A stretch of DNA of 64,000 nt. Origin: Ga0077536 sp035325705. Lineage in GTDB: Bacteria; Pseudomonadota; Gammaproteobacteria; Ga0077536. Position 1 is the stretch's first letter. Each line of letters starts with the position of its first letter. The position numbers were made by a program, and so were the translations under genes. The notes under the pieces were generated by a model. That model did not search any database and was not told the origin of the DNA. It worked only from the letters and a program-made list of their open reading frames with translations. The stretch covers positions 25,297 to 89,296 of the forward strand of contig DAOKZI010000016.1 of NCBI GenBank assembly GCA_035325705.1. The letters run 5' to 3'. Below are positions 45,605-58,017 of the stretch, piece by piece.

Positions 45605-46596
45605 TCGGCTCTGCGATTGGCGACGGCGGCGGCGATCTGTCGCACGGTGGATTGCGGAACTTCACCGACCACGGTGATCTGATAGTCGTCGGCGACGCGG
45701 CTGAAAGCATTCACGGCGCCGAGCGAAGAATAGCCCTGGAGAGGGGCTGCACTTTCCTGCAGCTTTTCGATGAAAACCGACACCGTCGCCAAGCCGTCAG
45801 AATACACGAAATGCCTGACCGGCTGACGACTGGTCGCCATGTGCTGGGTCTGTTCGCGGTGCATCTCGAAGCCCGGCGGCAGCCACGACACCTGCCAGCC
45901 GTCGCCGGCGTCCTCGCTCGGCGCCGCGGTCTCCGGCGGCGCCGCCTCGTTGGTGTACCAGGTGAAGTCGACGCCGTTGACCTCGGGTTCCAGCATCTGA
46001 TCGCTGATCGGGCCGCCGATCGCGATCTGCGCGAACTCGACCTGCTCGAGCGGGCGGCCGTCGCGATCGAGCACCACCGACTTCAGCAGCAACTGCGTCG
46101 CATCGTCTATCCACAGCCGGTAGCCGTAGCGATCGCGGGTCTTCGGCTGGATCTGCACCACGCGCGTCGAGCGCCCGGCCACGCGGTCGGTGTGCCCGAG
46201 CCGGAACTCGTATTCGCTGGCGAGATCCTCGATCGCGCCGGACAGGCCGAAAGTCAGCAGATCGCGCGGCTGGCGCTTCTCGACCATCACCGCCTTGTCG
46301 TCGGCGAAAGTGCAGGTCACGCGGCTGCCGTCGCGCAGGACTTCGCGCGCCGGTCCGGACAGCGACACCAGGCGCTCCGTTTCGGTGCCGCCGCTGCCGC
46401 GGTGGATCAGCCGCATGGCGTCCAGCGCCGATTCGCGCTGGTAGACGAAGACGCCGTCGTAATCGAGCGTACGCCCGGCGTCGATGGCCCGGCGTACGAG
46501 CTCGGCCGCGTTCTGCGCCCAGCACAGCGCGGGCAACAGACAGCCCAGCAGCGCGGCTCGGCGCAGGCCGCGCGTCGACGCGCCGCGCATGCTCAA
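45601..46596 (-). CDS. rseB: Sigma-E factor regulatory protein RseB (MucB)
   Basis: The predicted protein has 331 aa, a periplasmic protein that binds RseA and shields it from DegS, and senses lipids or LPS intermediates. The signal peptide is RRAALLGCLLPALCWA with cleavage after AQ. The MucB/RseB domain begins LDYDGVFVYQRESALDAMRL, with YRLWIDDATQLLLKSVV and WLPPGFEMHREQTQHM, and a C-terminal domain with HFVYSDGLATVSVFIEKL. The start overlaps the rseA stop (4 bases). Context and motifs agree. Confidence 0.92.
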   Translation of the reverse strand: MSMRGASTRGLRRAALLGCLLPALCWAQNAAELVRRAIDAGRTLDYDGVFVYQRESALDAMRLIHRGSGGTETERLVSLSGPAREVLRDGSRVTCTFADDKAVMVEKRQPRDLLTFGLSGAIEDLASEYEFRLGHTDRVAGRSTRVVQIQPKTRDRYGYRLWIDDATQLLLKSVVLDRDGRPLEQVEFAQIAIGGPISDQMLEPEVNGVDFTWYTNEAAPPETAAPSEDAGDGWQVSWLPPGFEMHREQTQHMATSRQPVRHFVYSDGLATVSVFIEKLQESAAPLQGYSSLGAVNAFSRVADDYQITVVGEVPQSTVRQIAAAVANRRAE

Positions 46597-47225
46597 GGCT
46601 CGTCTTCGCCTTCGAAGCCGACGATGCGCACGTAGGGATGCACGCCCGGTACGCCGAGGTTCGAACGCTGTTCGTTGAAGTTGACGAGGTAGCTGTTGAG
46701 GCGGCGATGGAATTCGACGCTGCGCGGATCGGCGGTGGACGGGATGCCGGTGTCGTCCCAGCGGACGAACTGCGGCTCGGCGCTCGCGCCCGGCGCGGCG
46801 ACCGCAGCGCTCGCGAGCCCGGGCGTACTCGCCGCCTCCGGTGCGCGCGCCGCGGCCAGCGGCAGCTCGGCCGGTGGCGGCGCGGGCGCGCGGAGCGCGA
46901 GCATCAGGCCGGTGAAGCCGATCGCGGCAAGCGCCGCCGCCACCGCCCAGGGCCGGCGAGCGCGGCCGGCGGGCGGCGCCGCGCGCGGCGGCAAGGCCGT
47001 CGGCGCGAGCAGCGCCGGTTCGGCGTCGATGGCGGCGCGAATGCGATCGGCGAGCCCGAGATCGATGATCGCCTCGCGATCGCGCAGCACCTCACCGATC
47101 AGGTGATGGCGCGACCAGCGGCGGCGGGCCGCATCGTCTTCGAGCAGGACGTCGACGAGCGGGGCCGGCGGAAGCTCGGACTCGTCGTCGACCAGGGCCG
47201 AGAACTGTTCCTCTGCGTGCTGCAT
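46593..47225 (-). CDS. rseA: Anti-sigma-E factor RseA (MucA-like)
   Basis: The predicted protein has 210 aa. The cytoplasmic anti-sigma domain is at about 1-75 (EQFSALVDDESELPPAPLVD, RWSRHHLIGEVLRD). One transmembrane helix covers about 93-110 (PWAVAAALAAIGFTGLMLAL). The periplasmic part is Ala/Pro-rich with a C-terminal EFHRRLNSYLVNFNEQRSN. It sequesters RpoE and is cleaved by DegS and RseP. The gap to rpoE is 12 bases, typical for a sigma/anti-sigma pair. Sequence identity to RseA is low outside the N-terminus, so the name follows the family and gene order. Confidence 0.9.
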   Translation of the reverse strand: MQHAEEQFSALVDDESELPPAPLVDVLLEDDAARRRWSRHHLIGEVLRDREAIIDLGLADRIRAAIDAEPALLAPTALPPRAAPPAGRARRPWAVAAALAAIGFTGLMLALRAPAPPPAELPLAAARAPEAASTPGLASAAVAAPGASAEPQFVRWDDTGIPSTADPRSVEFHRRLNSYLVNFNEQRSNLGVPGVHPYVRIVGFEGEDEP

Positions 47226-47237
47226 AGTCAGGCCTTG

Positions 47238-47843
47238 TCACTGTTCCATTAACGGCTTCAGCTTGGTATCGATTGCTTCCCGCGCCCGAAAGATCCGCGA
47301 GCGGACCGTGCCTATCGGGCAATCCATCGCTTCGGCAATCTGTTCGTAGCTCAGACCCTCGACCTCGCGCAGCATGATCGCCGTGCGCAGATCTTCGGGC
47401 AGGCTCTCTATCGTCGCGAGTATCGTGTCCTTGATCTCCTCGACCAACAGAATCTTTTCCGGGGTCTCGTCGTCCGCCTGCATTTCGTCCAAGGCCATCG
47501 GTTCGCCGTCGGGACCCTCGATGTCCGCTTCGAGCGGACGCCGACCGAGGGCGACGAGATGGTTCTTGGCCGTATTGATCGCAATGCGGTAGAGCCACGT
47601 GAAAAATGCACTGTCTCCGCGGAAGTTGGGCAACGCCCGATAGGCCTTGATGAAGGCTTCCTGGGTCACGTCGAGCGCGTCGCCCGGATCCCGCACGTAG
47701 CGCGACACAAGCTTGACGATGCGATGCTGGTAGCGTGCGACCAGCAGATCGAAGGCTCGCTTCTCGCCGCGCTGAACCCTGGCGACGAGCTCGACGTCGG
47801 TGGGGCCAACCGCGGCGTCGCCGGCTGGGCGTTCGTCCATCAA
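47238..47843 (-). CDS. rpoE: RNA polymerase sigma-E factor
   Basis: The predicted protein has 201 aa; the start may be ATG 47843 or 47840. Region 2 has RAFDLLVARYQHRIVKLVSR, the DVTQEAFIKAYRAL -10 recognition segment and TWLYRIAINTAKNHL. Region 4 has LPEDLRTAIMLREVEGLSYE and the helix-turn-helix QIAEAMDCPIGTVRSRIFRA. It is an ECF sigma factor controlling envelope stress genes. A matching sigma-E-type promoter lies about 50 bases upstream, which implies autoregulation. Confidence 0.96.
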   Translation of the reverse strand: MMDERPAGDAAVGPTDVELVARVQRGEKRAFDLLVARYQHRIVKLVSRYVRDPGDALDVTQEAFIKAYRALPNFRGDSAFFTWLYRIAINTAKNHLVALGRRPLEADIEGPDGEPMALDEMQADDETPEKILLVEEIKDTILATIESLPEDLRTAIMLREVEGLSYEQIAEAMDCPIGTVRSRIFRAREAIDTKLKPLMEQ

Positions 47844-47893
47844 GGGTGGACCCCTGATATCATGGTCGCCACAGTCCGCTGCGCTTGGTGGGC

Positions 47894-47920
47894 GTAGACC
47901 ATCGTTGTTATGGTTAGTTC
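47894..47920 (-). promoter_or_regulatory. Sigma-E-type promoter of rpoE operon
   Basis: On the minus strand GAACTA (47920-47915), a 16-bp spacer and TCTAC (47898-47894) closely match the RpoE consensus GAACTT-N16-TCTRA. It lies about 50 bases upstream of the rpoE start and also within the region shared with the divergent nadB. It fits the family rule that rpoE operons are autoregulated. Confidence 0.7.
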
Positions 47921-47971
47921 GCGACGTGGGACGGGCACGGAATTGTTCGAGAGTATATCAAGCGGGCCGGC

Positions 47972-49576
47972 ATGCCACAGCTACACGACTACGACGTTCT
48001 GGTGATAGGCAGCGGGGCGGCCGGCCTGAGCTTCGCGCTCGCCGTCGCCGACCGCCTGCGCGTGTGCGTGCTGGCCAAGCGCGAACTCATCGAGAGCAAC
48101 ACCTACTATGCCCAGGGCGGCGTGTCGGCCGTGATGGACGCCGCGGACAGCCTCGAGTCGCACGTCGAGGACACCCTCGAGGCCGGCGCCGGTCTCTGCC
48201 ACCCGGACGTCGTCGCCCACATGGTGCGCCACGGCCGCGATCGCATCGAGTGGCTGCTCGCCCAGGGCGTGCCGTTCACCACCGTGCCGGACGCGCACGG
48301 CGGCACGGCCGTCCACCTGACGCGGGAAGGCGGCCATTCGCGACGGCGCGTCGTGCACGCCGACGATGCGACGGGCCAGGCGATCGAAACCACCCTCCTC
48401 GCCCGCGCCCGCGCCCATCCCGGCATCGAGCTGCGCGAGCAGCACATCGCGATCGATCTCGTCACGCTCGGCAAGCTCGGCGCCACGCCCGATCGCTGCG
48501 TCGGCGCCTATGTGCTCAACAAGATCGCCAATCGAGTCGAGACCTTCCGTGCGCCGTTCTGCGTGCTCGCGACCGGCGGCGCCGGCAAGGTCTATCTCTA
48601 CACCAGCAACCCGGACGTCGCGACCGGCGACGGCATCGCGATGGCCTGGCGGGCCGGCTGCGCCGTCGCCAACATGGAGTTCGTGCAGTTCCATCCGACC
48701 TGTCTCTACCACCCGAAGGCGAAGTCCTTTCTGGTGACGGAGGCGCTGCGCGGCGAGGGCGGCCGCCTGCGCCTGCCGAACGGCGAGCCCTTCATGCATC
48801 GCTTCCACGAGCGCGAGGAGCTGGCGCCGCGCGACATCGTCGCCCGTGCGATCGACTTCGAGATGAAGCGCCTCGGCAGCGACTGCGTCTATCTCGACAT
48901 CTCGCATCGCCCGGCCGATTTCGTCCGCGCGCATTTCCCGACCATCTATCACAAGTGCCTCGAGTACGGCATCGACATCACGCGCGAGCCGCTGCCCGTA
49001 GTGCCGGCGGCACACTACTTCTGCGGCGGCGTGGTCACCGATCTCGCGGGCCGCACCTCGCTGCCCGGGCTCCATGCGATCGGCGAGGTCGCCTGCACGG
49101 GGCTGCACGGCGCGAACCGCATGGCCAGCAATTCGCTGCTCGAATGTCTGGTGATGGGCGAGTCCGCCGCCGCCAGCATCCTCGGCGAGGCGCCGGTCGC
49201 GGTGCCGGACATCCCGCCCTGGGACGAGAGCCAGGTGACGGATGCGGACGAGGAAGTCGTCGTCGCCCACAACTGGGACGAGCTGCGGCGCTTCATGTGG
49301 GACTACGTCGGCATCGTGCGCACCACCAAGCGTCTGGAGCGCGCGCGGCGCCGCGTGCACCTGCTGCGCAATGAAATCGGCGAGTTCTACGCGAACTTCC
49401 GCGTCACCAGCGATCTGATCGAGCTGCGCAATCTGGTGCAGGTCGCAGAGCTCGTGATCCGCTGCGCGCTGAAGCGCAAGGAGAGCCGCGGCCTGCACTT
49501 CACGCTCGACTATCCCGAGACCGACGATCGCAATCAGCGCCGCGACACCATCCTGCGCGCCGGCGATTTCGGTTGA
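47972..49576 (+). CDS. nadB: L-aspartate oxidase
   Basis: The predicted protein has 534 aa, an FAD enzyme making iminoaspartate for NAD synthesis. It has the dinucleotide-binding motif VLVIGSGAAGLSFALA, YYAQGGVSAVMD, HEGGHSRRRV-like TREGGHSRRRVVHADD, MEFVQFHPTC, the active-site block ALRGEGGRLRLPNGEPFMHR and PAAHYFCGGVVTDLAGRTS. The C-terminal helical domain is complete. Succinate dehydrogenase is excluded by the EFVQFHPT-type text and length. No nadA is in the window. It is divergent from rpoE, an arrangement known from other gammaproteobacteria. Confidence 0.96.
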   Translation: MPQLHDYDVLVIGSGAAGLSFALAVADRLRVCVLAKRELIESNTYYAQGGVSAVMDAADSLESHVEDTLEAGAGLCHPDVVAHMVRHGRDRIEWLLAQGVPFTTVPDAHGGTAVHLTREGGHSRRRVVHADDATGQAIETTLLARARAHPGIELREQHIAIDLVTLGKLGATPDRCVGAYVLNKIANRVETFRAPFCVLATGGAGKVYLYTSNPDVATGDGIAMAWRAGCAVANMEFVQFHPTCLYHPKAKSFLVTEALRGEGGRLRLPNGEPFMHRFHEREELAPRDIVARAIDFEMKRLGSDCVYLDISHRPADFVRAHFPTIYHKCLEYGIDITREPLPVVPAAHYFCGGVVTDLAGRTSLPGLHAIGEVACTGLHGANRMASNSLLECLVMGESAAASILGEAPVAVPDIPPWDESQVTDADEEVVVAHNWDELRRFMWDYVGIVRTTKRLERARRRVHLLRNEIGEFYANFRVTSDLIELRNLVQVAELVIRCALKRKESRGLHFTLDYPETDDRNQRRDTILRAGDFG

Positions 49577-49586
49577 GGCCGGCCGC

Positions 49587-50345
49587 ATGTCCGTCAGTCG
49601 CCTCGAGTTTCCTTCACCCGCCGCGCCCGCTGCCCTGGCCGGCAAGCTCGTGCTCGTCACCGGCGCTTCGCGCGGTCTCGGCCGCGCGATCGCGCTCGCC
49701 GCGGCCGCGGCCGGCGCCACGCTGCTGCTGCTCGCGCGCGATACGCGCGCGCTCGAGAAGCTCGCCGACGAGATCGAGGCGGCGGGCGGCGCGGCGCCCA
49801 GCCTCGTGCCGCTGAATCTCGAGAACGCGACGGTCGATCACTACGCGGAAGTCGCCGGCCTCATCGACGAGCGCTGGGGGCGACTCGACGGTCTGGTGTT
49901 GAACGCCGGCCTGCTCGGCGAGCTCGGACCGCTGCGCAACTACGATCCGCTGGTGTGGGCGCGGGTCTTCCAGGTCAACGTGCATGCGAACTTCCTGCTG
50001 ATCCAGGCCTGTCTGCCGCTGCTCGAGAAGGCGCCGGCGGCCTCGATCCTCGCCGTGTCGTCCTCCGTCGGACGCCGCGGCCGCGCCTATTGGGGTGCCT
50101 ACGCCGCGAGCAAGTTCGCGCTCGAAGGCATGGTGCAGACCCTCGCCGACGAGCTCGACGGCGGCACGCGCATCCGCATCAACAGCGTCAATCCCGGCCG
50201 CTGCCGGACCCGCATGCGCGCCGACGCCTATCCGGCGGAAGATCCGAGCACGCTGCCCGATCCGGCCGCGCTTGCGCCGGCCTTCGTGCACCTGCTGAGC
50301 GAGGCGAGCGCGGACTGCAACGGCCGGCAGTTCGACCTGCAGTGA
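49587..50345 (+). CDS. yciK: YciK-like short-chain dehydrogenase/reductase
   Basis: The predicted protein has 252 aa. It has a Rossmann motif LVTGASRGLGRAIALA near residue 24, NAGLLGELGPLRNYDPLVWA near 104, the catalytic Ser in AVSSSVGRRGRAYWG and YAASKFALEG. The C-terminal part RIRINSVNPGRCRTRMRADA, then DCNGRQFDLQ, is typical of the YciK group of oxidoreductases with unknown substrate. It lies 10 bases after nadB, so it may be cotranscribed. The physiological role is not known. Confidence 0.85.
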   Translation: MSVSRLEFPSPAAPAALAGKLVLVTGASRGLGRAIALAAAAAGATLLLLARDTRALEKLADEIEAAGGAAPSLVPLNLENATVDHYAEVAGLIDERWGRLDGLVLNAGLLGELGPLRNYDPLVWARVFQVNVHANFLLIQACLPLLEKAPAASILAVSSSVGRRGRAYWGAYAASKFALEGMVQTLADELDGGTRIRINSVNPGRCRTRMRADAYPAEDPSTLPDPAALAPAFVHLLSEASADCNGRQFDLQ

Positions 50346-50410
50346 CGGCAGGCCTTGCCGCCCGGCCGGCGCGCGCTTGCCGCTCGTCGCGGGCGGCGAG
50401 CGCGACGCCT

Positions 50411-50489
50411 GTCAAAAATCCGACGACTCCGCCCGGCCGCACGAGGGCCCGGCCCCGCGACCGCGCGGCAGGCCCGCCCGGTTTTTGAC
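50411..50489. repeat. Inverted repeat GTCAAAAA...TTTTTGAC after yciK
   Basis: GTCAAAAA (50411-50418) and TTTTTGAC (50482-50489) are exact inverses bracketing a very GC-rich 63-base core that contains CCCGGCCGC...GGGCCCGGCC partial stems. It lies in the 246-base gap between yciK and the GGDEF gene. It may act as a terminator-like or regulatory structure; a T-run is part of the right arm. Confidence 0.4.
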
Positions 50490-50591
50490 GGCTCGGTCGA
50501 AGCAAGGCGGCCAAATCCTTGTCTTCATGGAAATTGTGATCGCTGGCACGAAAATGGCCTTCTGCGGAGAGCGCTTCATCAGGAGACGGTC

Positions 50592-51518
50592 ATGACCATT
50601 CATGCCGAGGCAAGCACGGAAACCGGGGCTATCGGCTCGCTGCATGCGATCACGGCGTTCGAAGCGGACACCCCGCCGCGGCCGCTGCTGTCCGACAGCA
50701 CGGTCCTGCGGATCTCGAACGCCCTGCAGTCGAGCCTGTACGTCAAGGACGTGATCCATGCCTTCACCGTCGAAGCGCGCCGCATCGTGCGCCGGATCAG
50801 CCTGCGCTACCGCAATCGCGGCGAAGGCGTCGCCTTCCAGGAAGGCCGCCTGCAGCTACATCGCTGCACCTACGAGCTGAACCTGCTCGGCAAGTCGCTG
50901 GGCGAGCTGACGTTCATGCGCAGCCAGCCGTTTTCGACCGACGATCAGGCGTTGATCGAAGTGATGCTGTGCGCGCTGGTCTATCCGCTGCGCAACGCGT
51001 TGATGTACGAGCGCGCGCTGAAGACCGCGCTGACCGATCCGCTGACGGGCGTCCACAACCGCGGCAGCATGGAGCAGCATCTCGAGCACCAGGTGCTGGT
51101 CGCCGTGCGCCACAACACGCCGCTGTCGGTGCTGATGATCGACATCGACTACTTCAAGCGCATCAACGATACGTACGGCCACGTGGTCGGTGACGCGGTG
51201 CTGACCGAGGTGGCGAAGGCGATCGTGAAATGCACGCGCAACAGCGACGTGGTGTTCCGCTACGGCGGTGAGGAATTCGCCGTGATCCTGACCAATACGC
51301 GCTCGGCCGGCGCCCAGCTCCTCGCCCAGCGCATCTGTAATGCCGTCGCCTCGGGGCGCATCGAAGTGGCGGGCACGCAGATCCCGGTGACGGTCAGCGT
51401 CGGCGTCGCCGAGCTCGCGCCGGGCGAAGGCTCGATCGATCTGCTCGAGCGCGCCGACAAGCAGCTCTATCGCGCCAAGGTGCGCGGTCGCAACCAGGTC
51501 GTCACGCCGGACGACTGA
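50592..51518 (+). CDS. GGDEF diguanylate cyclase
   Basis: The predicted protein has 308 aa from ATG 50592 with AGGAGA upstream. A GAF-like or uncharacterised N-terminal sensory region covers 1-140 (VLRISNALQSSLYVKDVIHA). A GGDEF domain follows: DPLTGVHNRGSMEQHL, IDIDYFKRINDTYGH, and the signature RYGGEEFAVIL with an intact active site. An inhibitory I-site RNSD lies five residues before GGEEF, so product feedback is expected. There is no signal peptide and no EAL domain. It should make c-di-GMP in the cytoplasm; the input signal is unknown. Its last 17 bases overlap the end of ligA. Confidence 0.92.
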   Translation: MTIHAEASTETGAIGSLHAITAFEADTPPRPLLSDSTVLRISNALQSSLYVKDVIHAFTVEARRIVRRISLRYRNRGEGVAFQEGRLQLHRCTYELNLLGKSLGELTFMRSQPFSTDDQALIEVMLCALVYPLRNALMYERALKTALTDPLTGVHNRGSMEQHLEHQVLVAVRHNTPLSVLMIDIDYFKRINDTYGHVVGDAVLTEVAKAIVKCTRNSDVVFRYGGEEFAVILTNTRSAGAQLLAQRICNAVASGRIEVAGTQIPVTVSVGVAELAPGEGSIDLLERADKQLYRAKVRGRNQVVTPDD

Positions 51519-53502
51519 GCTCGGCAAGCAACTGCGCCGCCTCGTCCGGCGCGTCCAGCAGGGCCGCGAGCCAGGCCTCGCCGGCGATCGGGATCTCGAG
51601 CTCCTCCGCCTTGCGCGCCTTCGAGCCCGCGTCCGCCCCGGCGATCACGACCGTCGTCTTCTTCGACACGCTGCCCGCGACTTTCGCGCCCAGCGCCTGC
51701 AGGCGCTCCTTCGCCTCTTCGCGACTCAAGGACTCCAGCGCGCCCGTCAGCACCACGGTCACGCCGGCGAGCGGCAGCGAGGTCGCAACCCGCGGCGCGG
51801 CTTCCGGCCAGTGCAGGCCGGCCTTGCGCAGCGCGGCGATGAGCCGGCGATTGGCCTCGTCGGCGAAAAAGGCCGCGACATGACCGGCGACGATCGGCCC
51901 GACGTCCGGCACCTGCTCGAGCTCGGCGACACCCGCCGCCATCAGACGATCCAGCGTGCCGAAGTGCGCGGCCAGCGCGCGCGCCGTCGCCTCGCCGACG
52001 TCGCGAATGCCGAGCGCATGCAGGAAGCGCGGCAAGCTCGTCGTCTTGCTGCGCTCCAGCGCGGCGTGGAGGTTCTCGGCCGATTTCTGTCCCATGCGTT
52101 CGAGAGCCGCGAGATCCTCGACGCGCAGTGCGTACAGATCGTCCGGTTCGACGACGAGCCCGGCGCGCACCAGTTGCTCGACGAGCTTGTCGCCCAGCCC
52201 TTCGATGTCTAGCGCGCGGCGCGAGGCGAAATGGATCAGCCGCTGGATGCGTTGCGCGAGCAGGCGATCGGGCAGCTCGGTCGGCATTGCGAAGGCCGTG
52301 GTGCCGGGCGGCCGCTTCTCGAGCACCACGCGGACGACTTCCGGGATCACGTCGCCGGCGCGCCGCACGATCACGGTGTCCCCGACCCGCACGTCCTTGC
52401 GCGCGAGCTCGTCGGCGTTGTGCAGGGTCGCGTTGGTCACGGTGACGCCGCCGACGTAGACGGGCTGCAGCCGCGCGACGGGCGTCAGCGCGCCGGTGCG
52501 CCCGATCTGCACGTCGATCGCCACGACCTGGGTCTCGCGCTCCTCGGGCTTGAACTTGAAGGCGACGGCCCAGCGCGGCGCCTTGGCGACCTGGCCTAGC
52601 GCCGCCTGCCAGTCCAGCCTGTCGACCTTGAAGACCACGCCATCGATGTCGTAGGGGAGCTGTGCGCGCCGCCGCTCCATCGTCCCGTAGTAGGCGAGCG
52701 CCGCTTCCGCGCCCGTGACGCGCGCGGATTCGGCCGCGACGCGACAGCCGAGCCGGCGCAGCCAGGCCAGCAGCGCGAACTGGGTGTCGGGCACGGTCGC
52801 GCCTTCCACCGCGCCGATGCCGTAGCAGGCGATGGTCAGCGGCCGGCTGCGCGTGATCTTCGGATCGAGCTGGCGCAGGCTGCCCGCCGCCGCGTTGCGC
52901 GGATTGACGAAGGGCTTCTCGCCGCGCGCGATCTGCGCTTCGTTGAGCGCGCGGAAGCCCGCGTGCGTCAGATAGATTTCGCCGCGGATCTCGATGAACG
53001 AGGGCGGGTGCGCGCCCGCGAGGCGCAGCGGCACGGCGCCGATCGTGCGCACGTTGTCGCTGACGTCTTCGCCGATCTCGCCGTCGCCGCGCGTCGCCGC
53101 CGACATCAGCACGCCGTCGCGATAGCTCAGATTGATCGCCAGGCCGTCGAGCTTGGTCTCGGCGACGTAATCGATCGCCTCGACCTGCAGGCGTTCGCGC
53201 GCGCGACGATCGAAGTCGAGGAAATCCTCGATCGTGAAGGCGTTGTTCAGCGACAGCATCGGCCGCGCGTGGCGCACCGGCGTGAAGGCCGCGAGCGGCG
53301 CGCCGCCGACGCGCTGCGTCGGGGAATCGGGCGTGACGAGCTCGGGATGGGCGGTCTCGAGCGCGATCAGCTCGCGCATCAGCTCGTCGTAGGCGGCGTC
53401 GGATATCTCGGGATCGTCGAGCGCGTAGTAGCGGTGATCGTGATACGCGATCCGGCGCCGCAGCTCGGCGACGCGAGCCGCCGGATCAGCGCGGCGGCTC
53501 AC
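51502..53502 (-). CDS. ligA: NAD-dependent DNA ligase, zinc finger missing
   Basis: The predicted protein has 666 aa from a GTG at 53502. The Ia domain contains YYALDDPEISDAAYDELMRE. The adenylation Lys117 is in AETKLDGLAI, followed by TRGDGEIGEDVSDNVRTIG and PRNAAAGSLRQLD. OB-fold text includes IGRTGALTPVARLQPVYVGG. HhH repeats (RDVGEATARALAAHF) and a C-terminal BRCT (LPLAGVTVVLTGALESLSRE) are present. The four-Cys zinc finger normally at about 405-432 is absent: the chain runs AMPTELPDRLLAQRIQRLIHF directly, with no CPxC or Cx5C. The protein has only two other cysteines. Everything else looks functional and the reading frame is open. It seals nicks in replication and repair. It is downstream of zipA, with a 17-base overlap. 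Confidence 0.93.
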   Translation of the reverse strand: MSRRADPAARVAELRRRIAYHDHRYYALDDPEISDAAYDELMRELIALETAHPELVTPDSPTQRVGGAPLAAFTPVRHARPMLSLNNAFTIEDFLDFDRRARERLQVEAIDYVAETKLDGLAINLSYRDGVLMSAATRGDGEIGEDVSDNVRTIGAVPLRLAGAHPPSFIEIRGEIYLTHAGFRALNEAQIARGEKPFVNPRNAAAGSLRQLDPKITRSRPLTIACYGIGAVEGATVPDTQFALLAWLRRLGCRVAAESARVTGAEAALAYYGTMERRRAQLPYDIDGVVFKVDRLDWQAALGQVAKAPRWAVAFKFKPEERETQVVAIDVQIGRTGALTPVARLQPVYVGGVTVTNATLHNADELARKDVRVGDTVIVRRAGDVIPEVVRVVLEKRPPGTTAFAMPTELPDRLLAQRIQRLIHFASRRALDIEGLGDKLVEQLVRAGLVVEPDDLYALRVEDLAALERMGQKSAENLHAALERSKTTSLPRFLHALGIRDVGEATARALAAHFGTLDRLMAAGVAELEQVPDVGPIVAGHVAAFFADEANRRLIAALRKAGLHWPEAAPRVATSLPLAGVTVVLTGALESLSREEAKERLQALGAKVAGSVSKKTTVVIAGADAGSKARKAEELEIPIAGEAWLAALLDAPDEAAQLLAELSRPA

Positions 53503-54433
53503 TGTGCCGGGCGGCGACGAGCCGCATGTTCTCGATCGTCGCGCTGTCGAGCGGCTTGCTCGGATCGCTCAGCAGCTCGGCGTCCAGGGCCTCGGCGAGC
53601 CGCTGCGCGGTGTTGAGGAAGAGCTCGAAGGCGACCGGTCCGTCGAGCGGCGCCGGGAATTGAATGAACATCGCGAGCCCGGTGGTCTCGAAGTCCTCCA
53701 TCGCCGTGGGATCGAAATGGCCGGGCTCGAACATGTTCGCGAGGCTGAACAGCGGCTGCTCCGCGCGCAGATCGCCCGCGCCGTAGTGGTGGTAGATCTG
53801 CATGTCGCCGAATTTCAGACCGACCGCGTTGAAGGCCCGCAACAGCGCCGGTCCGAGGAAAGCCGGGCTGCGCAGCGGGCGCAGGTACAGGGCGAGCACT
53901 TCGGGCGAGGGCGCGGCAGGCGCCGGCTTCGGGCCGGCACGCCGTTCGCCGCGGCCGCCGCCCTGCTCGCTGCGCTCGGTGCGCGGCCGCGAGGACGCGA
54001 GCTCCGCGGCCGCCTCCTCGTCGAAGCTCAGCGAGAGCTGGTTGCTGCGCCGGCGCCGCGGCGTGCGGCTGCCGACCGGCTCCTCGGGCGCGATCGGCGG
54101 CGGCGTCTCGGGCGCGAGCTCGGCCGGCGCCTCCGGCTCGCGCGTGATCGTCGGCAGATCCTCGACGCGCTGCTCGCGCGGCTTGACGATGATCTCGTAG
54201 TCGTCTTCCGGCAGCGGCGGCAGCTCGTCCCAGGCGGACGCGGGTAGGGTCTCGTCCTCGAAGCGCGCTTCTTCGCGCGGGCGCGGCGGCGTGCGCAAAC
54301 TGCGCACTTTGCGCTCGTAACCGCGATTGATCTCGCGGCGCCGGCGTAGCTGTGCCCACAGCCAGATACCGCCCAGCACCGCGAGCCCGATGAGAAGCAG
54401 GGCAATGCGCAGGGACCAGGAAGAAGTTTCCAT
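53486..54433 (-). CDS. zipA: Cell division protein ZipA
   Basis: The predicted protein has 315 aa. An N-terminal transmembrane helix (LRIALLLIGLAVLGGIWLWA) is followed by a basic stretch. A long Pro/Glu/Arg-rich linker covers residues 40-175. The C-terminal FtsZ-binding domain covers about 180-310, with LYLRPLRSPAFLGPALLRAF, FGDMQIYHHYGAG and SLANMFEPGHFD. It anchors FtsZ to the membrane at the division septum. ZipA is limited to gammaproteobacteria, which supports the taxonomic inference. Upstream is smc and downstream is ligA, the usual arrangement. Confidence 0.9.
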   Translation of the reverse strand: METSSWSLRIALLLIGLAVLGGIWLWAQLRRRREINRGYERKVRSLRTPPRPREEARFEDETLPASAWDELPPLPEDDYEIIVKPREQRVEDLPTITREPEAPAELAPETPPPIAPEEPVGSRTPRRRRSNQLSLSFDEEAAAELASSRPRTERSEQGGGRGERRAGPKPAPAAPSPEVLALYLRPLRSPAFLGPALLRAFNAVGLKFGDMQIYHHYGAGDLRAEQPLFSLANMFEPGHFDPTAMEDFETTGLAMFIQFPAPLDGPVAFELFLNTAQRLAEALDAELLSDPSKPLDSATIENMRLVAARHSEPPR

Positions 54434-54486
54434 CGGCTGGGTCGGTCCGCGTGCTGTCCCCGTTCGCCGCGCCGCGTACGGCCCGA

Positions 54487-58017
<3,531 letters not shown>

